From contig JAFTEL010000080.1 in assembly GCA_017453685.1 (NCBI GenBank), forward strand, positions 1 through 38,105: a DNA stretch of 38,105 nucleotides, written 5' to 3'. Below the pieces are notes generated by a model, which did not search any database, had not been told where the DNA came from, and saw only the letters and a program-made list of their open reading frames with translations. Both the position numbers and the translations under genes were made by a program. This stretch comes from Clostridia bacterium. GTDB taxonomy: Bacteria; Bacillota; Clostridia; Oscillospirales; Acutalibacteraceae. Every line of letters starts with the position of its first letter. Within the stretch, counting starts at the first letter, position 1. Positions 32,212 through 38,105 of the stretch are shown here, in pieces.

Positions 32212-33476
32212 TACACCAACCCCCTGTTCACCAATTCCTGCGCGGCGAGCATCACGCCGATCTTGCCGCTGTCAAAATTCATCGAGCCCTGCATCCACAC
32301 CGCGAACGGCTCGCGCAGCGGCGCGTCGGACGATAATTCAATGGAAGACCCGCCCGTGAACGCGCCGGCAGACATGATGACCTGACTGTCATATCCGGGC
32401 ATATCCCACGGCTCGGGCACGACGGTGGAATCGATCGGCGCGCCCTTCTGCATCCCCTGACAAAAGGCGATGAGGTTTTCGCTCGTTCTCAGCTTGAGCG
32501 CCTGAATGATATCGCAGCGTTTTTCATCGAAAGCGGGCGTCGCCTCAAAGCCGAATTCACGGAACAGCGCAGCGGCGAAAACGGCGGTTTTCAGCGCTTC
32601 GCCCACGATGTGCGGCGCGTTGAACAGCCCCATGAAAAGCCCGCGGTTCTGCCCGAGGGAGGGACCGACCTCGCGCCCCAGACCCGGAGTCGTCATGCGA
32701 TAGGCGCATTTTTCGATCAGATCGGCGCGGCCGGCGATGTAGCCGCCGCATTTGGCGATAGCGCCGCCGGGGTTTTTGATGAGCGAACCGGCGATGAGAT
32801 CGGCGCCGTGAGAGACCGGCTCGGTCTGCTGCACGAATTCGCCGTAACAGTTATCGACCATCAGGATCGCGTCGCTTTTTTCATGCACCAGTCTGGCGAT
32901 CTGTTCAATATCTTCAACGCCCAGGCTCGGGCGCAGCGAATAGCCGCGGGAACGCTGGATGTAGACCATGGCGATTTTATGTTCGGTCAGTTCCCGTTCG
33001 ATGGCGTCGAGATCGGGTTTTCCGTTTGCGCCGAGCTCCGTCTGGCGGTAGCTTACCCCGAACTCTTTGAGCGAACCCATCCCGCTGCCGCGCAGACCGA
33101 TGACGCTGTGAATGGTGTCATAAGGCGTTCCCGTCACACAGAGCATGGTATCGTCCGGGCGCAGCACGCCGAACAGCGCCACGCAAAGCGTATGCGTACC
33201 GCAGGTGAGGCTGTGGCGAATGAGCGCGTCCGGCGAGCCGACGGCGTCCGCCAGCACGCGGTCGAGCACCTCGCGCCCGCGGTCGCCGTAGCCGTAGCCG
33301 GTGGATTCCGTGAAATGGCTTTCCGTCACGCCGTTTTTGATGAACGCCGCCAGCACCTTTTCCTGATTGTGCGTGCGGATCGTGTCGATGCTGTCAAACT
33401 GCTGCTGCGCGGCGTCGAGCGCGCGGCGCGCCGCCTTCTCCACCCGTTCATCGACAGGGAAAAATTGACTCATCAT
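32211..33476 (-). CDS. PLP-dependent methionine gamma-lyase-like / aluminium-resistance family protein
   Basis: The 421-residue fold-type-I PLP enzyme belongs to the COG4100 group. Visible are TESTGYGYGDRGREVLDRV, CGTHTLCVALFG (about 92-103), the PLP-contacting Asp in LMVDNCYGEF (D208) and the Schiff-base lysine in GSLIKNPGG (K234). The group is annotated as methionine gamma-lyase-like from homology or as aluminium resistance from an old genetic report; actual substrates are uncertain. It starts MMSQ, with the two ATGs at 33476 and 33473, one base behind the GNAT stop, and its ribosome-binding site (AAGGA) lies inside that gene's end. Confidence 0.9.
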   Translation of the reverse strand: MMSQFFPVDERVEKAARRALDAAQQQFDSIDTIRTHNQEKVLAAFIKNGVTESHFTESTGYGYGDRGREVLDRVLADAVGSPDALIRHSLTCGTHTLCVALFGVLRPDDTMLCVTGTPYDTIHSVIGLRGSGMGSLKEFGVSYRQTELGANGKPDLDAIERELTEHKIAMVYIQRSRGYSLRPSLGVEDIEQIARLVHEKSDAILMVDNCYGEFVQQTEPVSHGADLIAGSLIKNPGGAIAKCGGYIAGRADLIEKCAYRMTTPGLGREVGPSLGQNRGLFMGLFNAPHIVGEALKTAVFAAALFREFGFEATPAFDEKRCDIIQALKLRTSENLIAFCQGMQKGAPIDSTVVPEPWDMPGYDSQVIMSAGAFTGGSSIELSSDAPLREPFAVWMQGSMNFDSGKIGVMLAAQELVNRGLV

Positions 33477-33477
33477 G

Positions 33478-34194
33478 TCATTCTGTTTCCTTTATTCTTT
33501 CGTATTCAAACCATCGACCGCAGGTACTGAACCCGAGTCGTCGGTAAAACCCTTCCAATTCCGGCAGACACAAAACGTAAGAGGTCTGCGCGCAAAGCTT
33601 TCGCACAAGCGCCGAGGCGAACCCCCTGCTCCGCTGCCCCGCTTTGGTCGCGACCGCGCCGATCACGCGGCTGTTCGGCGTTCGGTGCAGCACGCTTGCC
33701 GTGGCGACGATCTCACCGTTTTCCGCAGCGACCGCGATCGCAGCCGTTTGGCGGCGGATACGCAGGTTGACGTCGGCAAACCACGAATCGAAGTCGGCTT
33801 CCCGCCATTCAAGCAGGTCGTAGACCGCGCGGTACTCCGCGGTGGTTTGCGGCGAATGGACGGGCTCCTCCGCTTTGTCAAAAAAGCCGCGCATCGTCAG
33901 CCCGCTGCCTGTCAGAACCGTTTGATCGTCTGACAGATCGGCGTTTTCACACAGGATCGTGCGGCAGCCTAAAAAGTCGGCAAGCTGCCTGATCTCGTCA
34001 AAATCCGCGTTTTCCTTCGCGCAGACGACCAGAGCCGAACCGTTTTGCAGAACGACGGCAGCGTCATCCTGCTCGTAAAAGCGGCAGTAACCCTCGTCCG
34101 TGCGGCAGAGCGCCGCGTAAGACAGGATCATTACGCCGAGCGGACTGTTCTGACAACAAAGCGGCTCGTCGGTCAATCGCGTGAGCTTAAGCAT
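33478..34194 (-). CDS. GNAT family N-acetyltransferase
   Basis: The 238-residue protein has a C-terminal GNAT domain with the acetyl-CoA loop VATKAGQRSRGFASALVRKL (Q/RxxGxA type, about 180-199) and the closing strand GFYRRLGFSTCG. The N-terminal 110 residues lack the loop and may be a degenerate first GNAT-like half. The substrate is unknown. The ATG overlaps the last eight bases of the M42 gene upstream, so expression follows that of the peptidases. Confidence 0.85.
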   Translation of the reverse strand: MLKLTRLTDEPLCCQNSPLGVMILSYAALCRTDEGYCRFYEQDDAAVVLQNGSALVVCAKENADFDEIRQLADFLGCRTILCENADLSDDQTVLTGSGLTMRGFFDKAEEPVHSPQTTAEYRAVYDLLEWREADFDSWFADVNLRIRRQTAAIAVAAENGEIVATASVLHRTPNSRVIGAVATKAGQRSRGFASALVRKLCAQTSYVLCLPELEGFYRRLGFSTCGRWFEYERIKETE

Positions 34195-35203
34195 TCGCCA
34201 GTTCCTCGGCGATGGCTTCCGCCGCCCTGCGCATCTGGTCTATATCATCCCGATGGATCACGCAGCTGGGCGAATGAAGATAACGGCAGGCAAACGAGAC
34301 CGTCACCGTCGGCACGCCGCCCGCGGTCTTGTGGATAATGCCCGCGTCGTTGCCGCCCGCGACCATGGTCTTGGTCTGCATCAAAAAGCCTTTTTCACGG
34401 GCAAGCTCCTGCGCGCGCTGAAAGAGCTTCGGGCTGTAAACGGTCGAGCGATCCATGAACGGAACCACTGCACCCTTGCCGAGTTCGCAAACCTTCTTTT
34501 CACCTTCGGCGCCGGCAATATCCGCCGCCGTAGTCGTTTCGACCACGATGGCGTAATCCGGATTCAGTGAGAACGCCGCGCAGCCCGCACCGCGCAGGCC
34601 GACCTCCTCCTGCACCGTGAAGGCAAGCGCCAGATCAAAATCCGGCTGCTCCTTCACCAAATCCAGCAAAACGGCGCAGCCCGCCCGATCGTCGAGCGCC
34701 TTGCCCTTGTAACAATGACCGAGCGCATACGGCTCGCTGTCAAACGTGACCGCGTCGCCGGGCGCGACAAGGTCTTTGAGTTCCTCGGCGGAATCCGCGC
34801 CGACGTCGATATAAAGGGAATCCTTTTCGGGATACTTGTATTCATCATCACCGTCGCGCAGGTGGATCGGCACCACGCCGATCACGCCGACCAGCCCTTT
34901 TTCGCCGACTTTGACGCGGCGGCCGAGCAGAACGGCCGTTTCCACGCCGCCGACGTTGGTGAATTTGATCAGCCCGTCGTCGGTGATATAGGTCACGATC
35001 AGGCCGACCTCATCCATGTGAGCAGCCAGCATGACGCGGTTTTTCGCTTTTGTTTTTCCTTTGACCTCAACGAGCAGGTTGCCCATCGCGTCAACAGTGT
35101 AATCACAATAAGCGGGCAGGCGGGAAATGATCGCTTCGCACACTGCGTTTTCCCGCCCGGAAATACCGTTGATCGCGCTCAATTCACGGATCGTGTCAAG
35201 CAT
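34187..35203 (-). CDS. M42 family metallopeptidase (first copy, downstream)
   Basis: M42 enzymes are large tetrahedral aminopeptidase complexes that shorten cytoplasmic peptides. The 338-residue protein has the dizinc set: H62 (AAHMDEVG), D171 (ALDDRAG), the catalytic Glu pair E199/E200 (VQEEVG), E222 (VVETTTA) and H310 (YLHSP). Its start overlaps the end of the other M42 gene by eight bases and its end overlaps GNAT by eight bases. The two M42 copies are clearly paralogous but diverged, so they may have different residue preferences or form mixed particles. Confidence 0.93.
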   Translation of the reverse strand: MLDTIRELSAINGISGRENAVCEAIISRLPAYCDYTVDAMGNLLVEVKGKTKAKNRVMLAAHMDEVGLIVTYITDDGLIKFTNVGGVETAVLLGRRVKVGEKGLVGVIGVVPIHLRDGDDEYKYPEKDSLYIDVGADSAEELKDLVAPGDAVTFDSEPYALGHCYKGKALDDRAGCAVLLDLVKEQPDFDLALAFTVQEEVGLRGAGCAAFSLNPDYAIVVETTTAADIAGAEGEKKVCELGKGAVVPFMDRSTVYSPKLFQRAQELAREKGFLMQTKTMVAGGNDAGIIHKTAGGVPTVTVSFACRYLHSPSCVIHRDDIDQMRRAAEAIAEELANA

Positions 35204-36221
35204 CTTTCTTCACCGCCTTATTCTTCAGATAAGCCGCCATCAAGTCGGCTGTCGCTTCCACGTCGCGCAGGTCGATGACCTCCGCCGCCGTGTGCATATT
35301 GCGCAGCGGGATGGACAGCAGCGCCATCTTCGCGCCGTGACCCGCGGTGGCGATATCATCCGCGTTCGTGCCGGTCCTGCCGGACATGACCTCGAACTGA
35401 TACGGGATATTCCCCTCTTCAGCGAGCCGCTGCAATTCTTTCGACATGGCGTGATCCAGCGTCGGCGCAAAACCGATCATGGTGCCCTTGCCGAGCTTGG
35501 CGCGCACGGTTTCCTTCACGCCGGGCGCTTTGGCAAAGCTGACGTCAACGGCGATGGCCTCGCTCGCTCCCGCGCTGTACGCCGCCACCTTTGCGCCGCT
35601 GCCGCCGGTCTCCTCATTGGCGGAAAACACGACCCTGAGCGGCAATTCTTTGACCAGATCGCCCAGCCTTTCCAGACAGAGCAGAAGGGAGGCGACGCCG
35701 CAGCGGTCATCCAGCGACGCGCCGCAGACGCGTTCATTCAGCATTTTTTTGAGCGGCGCATTGAGCGTGATGCGGTCGCCCACCGCGACCTTCTGTTCGG
35801 CTTCCTCTTTGGTCAGCCCAAGATCGACGGACAGTTCCGTGATCTTGCGGGCTTTTTTTCTTTCGTCTTCTTTAATCAGATGCGGGGGTGTGGAAACGAT
35901 AATGCCCGGCAGATTCTCCTTGCCGTGTACCGTCACCTCGGCCGCCGCCAGCACCAGCGCGTCCGCGCCGCCGCAGGCCGTGATCTTCAAAAAGCCGGTC
36001 TCGTCGATCGCCGTGACGATCAGCCCGATCTGATCCAAATGCGCATCGAGCAAAATCGGCTGACCGACTGCACCCGTGGAGCCGACCACGCTGCCCATGC
36101 GGTCGATCTCGCAGGGCATATACTTTTCAAGCTCCGCCTTGGCGACAGCGGCGGCGTTGGTCTCGTCGCCCGACGTACCGTCGCAGTCGGTGAGCTTTTT
36201 CATCAAATCAAACAATTCCAT
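35196..36221 (-). CDS. M42 family metallopeptidase (second copy, upstream)
   Basis: The 341-residue protein has the same dizinc pattern as its neighbour: H61 (LDAHLDQIG), D171 (SLDDRCG), E203/E204 (ANEETGG), D226 (IAVDVSF) and H310 (NMHTAAE). The fourth ligand is Asp where the neighbour has Glu, consistent with a different subgroup (Asp is common in M42 proteins). The start is ATG 36221 behind GAGGTGG, which directly touches the U-rich tail of the galK terminator. It heads the five-gene run M42-M42-GNAT-PLP-DUF2461; no promoter is visible between it and galK. Confidence 0.93.
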   Translation of the reverse strand: MELFDLMKKLTDCDGTSGDETNAAAVAKAELEKYMPCEIDRMGSVVGSTGAVGQPILLDAHLDQIGLIVTAIDETGFLKITACGGADALVLAAAEVTVHGKENLPGIIVSTPPHLIKEDERKKARKITELSVDLGLTKEEAEQKVAVGDRITLNAPLKKMLNERVCGASLDDRCGVASLLLCLERLGDLVKELPLRVVFSANEETGGSGAKVAAYSAGASEAIAVDVSFAKAPGVKETVRAKLGKGTMIGFAPTLDHAMSKELQRLAEEGNIPYQFEVMSGRTGTNADDIATAGHGAKMALLSIPLRNMHTAAEVIDLRDVEATADLMAAYLKNKAVKKDA

Positions 36222-36232
36222 TTTACCACCTC

Positions 36233-36259
36233 AAAGAAACAGGCGGCTCAAGCCGCCTG
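36233..36259 (-). terminator. galK intrinsic terminator, abutting the M42 ribosome-binding site
   Basis: An 8-bp GC-rich stem (36240-36247 with 36252-36259, CAGGCGGC and complement) with a four-base loop is followed on the minus strand by TTTCTTT, whose last base is adjacent to the GAGG of the M42 gene. The tail contains a C, so readthrough is likely. Confidence 0.65.
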
Positions 36260-36267
36260 CACAAAAA

Positions 36268-37545
36268 TCAAATCACACAAGTACCCCCGACCGGCCGGAT
36301 AGAAAGAACGTAACAGCTTCCCTTGCCGAATACCAGCTCCATGCGATCCTTATACTCTGTCAGCATTTCGTTGGGGACGAACGCCTGAATGGTGCCGGCG
36401 AAGCCGCCGCCGTGCACGCGCCACGCGCCCTTGCCCTCCAGAATGGCTTCGCTCATGCAAAGACCGAGCGCAACGGGCTGAGAAAGCGGGTTTTTGTTGG
36501 AATAGACGTTCTGGTTATACATATAGGAGGAACGGCCGCTGCTGATGACCAGCTTCTTGAACTCGCCGAATTTCTGCTGGCGCAGGGCGTTGACCTGCGC
36601 GTCGACCCGACGGTTCTCGCTGAAGAAATGCTGGGCGCGCAGGATCGCGCGGTCGCTGGCGACCTTGCGGATGAGGTCGATGGAATTGAAGAACTGCGCT
36701 TCGTCCACGTCGCGCAATACTTCATGACCGAGGCTCTTGGCAACGTCGACCATTTCTTTGCGCACGGCGCCGTATTCATCCGTTAAATCGGAATGGCTGC
36801 CGCCCGTGTCGACGATGCAAAGCGCGTGACCGCAGGCTTCAAACGCAAAATCAATGGGCTTGATGATCGGCTCTTCGGGGTTGTTGAAATCAATATAAAC
36901 AAAGCCGCCGACGGAGCAGGTCATCTGATCGAGCAGGCCGCAGGGCTTGCCGAAGAACCTGTTTTCCGCCTCCTGCGCGATCTGGGCGATCTCAACGGGC
37001 GTGACCTTGCCGTCGTTATACAGATAATTCAAAATAGTACCGACCAGCACCTCGAACGAAGCGGAGGACGACAGACCGGAACCGGACAGCACGTCGTTCG
37101 CGGTCGCGGCGTCAAACCCGCCGACAGCATAGCCGCGCTTGACGAAGCTCGCGCAGATGCCGCGGATGAGCCCCTTGCTCTTGGAAAACTCCGCCGGTTT
37201 CGGCTCCAGATCGTTGACATCGACCAGATCCATGTCATACCCCTCGGATTTGAGGCGAATGATCTCCTTGTTATTCTTGGCGACAGCGGCGATCGCGTCG
37301 AGATTGATCGCAGCCGCCAGCACCTTGCCATGGTTGTGGTCGGTGTGGTTGCCGCAAATTTCGCTGCGGCCGGGCGCGGAAAAAAAGCCGATCTCGACCT
37401 CGGTGCCGAACAGCGTGCCGAAGGTGTCGAGCACCCGCAGATAACGCTCTTTCTGTTTGGCGAAATTCGCTCCGTAGATAAAGGTGAGCGCGGAATCGAA
37501 TTCAACGTCCAGAAGCCCTTTTTTGATTGCGTCAAAGCTATACAT
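36268..37545 (-). CDS. galK: Galactokinase family protein (GHMP kinase)
   Basis: Phosphorylates galactose to galactose-1-phosphate for the Leloir pathway. The 425-residue protein carries APGRSEICGNHTDHNHG (57-73, the family's substrate motif), the ATP-binding LSGSGLSSSASFE (153-165) and the C-terminal GGGFAGTIQAF. It is about 30-40 residues longer than Escherichia coli GalK, mostly at the N-terminus, as in a clostridial subgroup. The start is ATG 37545, eight bases behind GAGGG; the GTG at 37554 lies within that site. No galT or galE lies nearby. It follows the VTT gene by 23 bases, so it is probably co-transcribed with it; galactose released by the GH2 enzyme is a plausible source, which is inference. 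Confidence 0.93.
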   Translation of the reverse strand: MYSFDAIKKGLLDVEFDSALTFIYGANFAKQKERYLRVLDTFGTLFGTEVEIGFFSAPGRSEICGNHTDHNHGKVLAAAINLDAIAAVAKNNKEIIRLKSEGYDMDLVDVNDLEPKPAEFSKSKGLIRGICASFVKRGYAVGGFDAATANDVLSGSGLSSSASFEVLVGTILNYLYNDGKVTPVEIAQIAQEAENRFFGKPCGLLDQMTCSVGGFVYIDFNNPEEPIIKPIDFAFEACGHALCIVDTGGSHSDLTDEYGAVRKEMVDVAKSLGHEVLRDVDEAQFFNSIDLIRKVASDRAILRAQHFFSENRRVDAQVNALRQQKFGEFKKLVISSGRSSYMYNQNVYSNKNPLSQPVALGLCMSEAILEGKGAWRVHGGGFAGTIQAFVPNEMLTEYKDRMELVFGKGSCYVLSIRPVGGTCVI

Positions 37546-37568
37546 ATCTTGCACCCTCTTTAAGAGAA

Positions 37569-38105
37569 TTATACTTTGTCAAAATAGTTTATTAATGCAT
37601 TGAGTCCGAGCACGGACCCGCCCGAAATGACGAGAAGAATGATGATCGGCAGGAAGAACTGCCACGATAAGGGATTGAACACATTGTGACCGATGAAAGT
37701 ATAGGACAGAATTTTCGGCGCTAAACCGAGGAACGAGATCACCGCGAATTTCTTATAGTTAAAATTCATCGAGCCGTAGATCTGACTGACAGAGTTGATC
37801 GGGAAAGCGGGAATGAGGCGAAACAGAAACAGCAGCCACGGGTTGCCGTCGCCATCCAATTCCAGCAAAAACTTCGAGGTCTCGTTTTTGCTGAGCAGCT
37901 TTCTGGCGTTGCCGCCGCCTGAGCTGCGACCGATCCGATATTTCACCGTCAGCATAATGAGGATGCCGGTCACATTCACCAGCAGCGCGTTAAAAGTGGG
38001 GAACACCATACCGGAGAGAACGCAGAGCGCGGGAATGCTGACGATGGGCACATAGGTTTTGATCAGATAAATGAGAAAGATCACAAGCAGGATCGCCCAG
38101 CGATA
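37569..38105 (-). CDS. VTT/TVP38-family membrane protein, 5' end outside window
   Basis: The reading frame is open to the window edge (YRWAILL precedes the GTG at 38084), so the N-terminus is missing and about 178 residues are visible. There are about four or five membrane segments, plus the family signature FRLIPAFPINSVSQIYGSMN followed by a GLAPKILSYTFIG re-entrant region (about residues 95-139 of the visible part). VTT/DedA-related proteins are linked to lipid scrambling and membrane homeostasis; the substrate is unknown. It ends 23 bases before galK on the same strand. Confidence 0.88.
   Translation of the reverse strand, partial: YRWAILLVIFLIYLIKTYVPIVSIPALCVLSGMVFPTFNALLVNVTGILIMLTVKYRIGRSSGGGNARKLLSKNETSKFLLELDGDGNPWLLFLFRLIPAFPINSVSQIYGSMNFNYKKFAVISFLGLAPKILSYTFIGHNVFNPLSWQFFLPIIILLVISGGSVLGLNALINYFDKV

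Overview
The window looks like a chromosomal segment of an anaerobic, spore-forming member of the class Clostridia, probably a gut-associated Oscillospirales/Ruminococcaceae-like lineage. This is inferred from gene content and from the GC-rich codon use; no taxonomic search was possible. The grounds are the adjacent sporulation genes gpr and spoIIP, Firmicutes-type housekeeping pairs (DUF177-rpmF, and a DUF512 radical-SAM gene near der), a dockerin-tailed surface protein, and several sugar-processing enzymes. No rRNA, tRNA, CRISPR array, insertion sequence or phage gene was seen.

Layout. 1-447: C-terminal end of a surface protein (DUF6273-like end, Ig-like domain, aromatic hydrophobic tail). 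647-904 (-): rpsT, divergent from gpr-spoIIP-small membrane protein (1029-3282, +); gpr carries an apparent one-base frameshift. 3254-7725 (-): DUF177-rpmF, then DUF512-EamA-der. 7821-10914 (-): pgi with a small P-loop protein, and a D-Ala-D-Ala carboxypeptidase. 11045-14379 (+): mtaB overlapping an intracellular GH92 mannosidase-like gene. 14453-17220 (+): a two-gene redox cassette (CrtI-like flavoprotein plus a flavin/NAD/2Fe-2S reductase). 17275-19152 (+): an unassigned barrel-type glycosidase-like enzyme. 19210-20550 (-): secreted metallophosphoesterase, divergent from a three-gene unit (20692-23284, +) of Gfo/Idh dehydrogenase, secreted EEP hydrolase and HprK-like P-loop protein. 23417-23560 (+): tiny ORF convergent with GH2 (-), which follows a 1592-residue GLUG/dockerin protein (-). 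30243-31460 (+): Dabb protein and secreted DUF4474 protein. 31516-38105 (-): VTT membrane protein, galactokinase, then a tightly overlapping M42-M42-GNAT-PLP enzyme-DUF2461 operon.

Functionally, the right two thirds is rich in carbohydrate handling: GH92, the 625-residue enzyme, GH2, the Gfo/Idh dehydrogenase, galactokinase and the dockerin protein. Intracellular glycosidases without signal peptides suggest that imported oligosaccharides are trimmed inside the cell. The left third is sporulation, ribosome and cell-envelope housekeeping. Nine sigma-A-type promoters with 17-bp spacers and nine hairpin terminators can be placed by eye.

A recurring layout deserves attention. At three same-strand gene junctions (rpmF/DUF512, redox pair/625-residue enzyme, galK/M42) an intrinsic terminator hairpin lies directly against the next gene's Shine-Dalgarno sequence, leaving no room for a promoter. 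The other leads are the uncharacterised redox cassette, the unassigned 625-residue enzyme, and the orphan HprK-like protein. I found no clear-cut new defence or mobile system.
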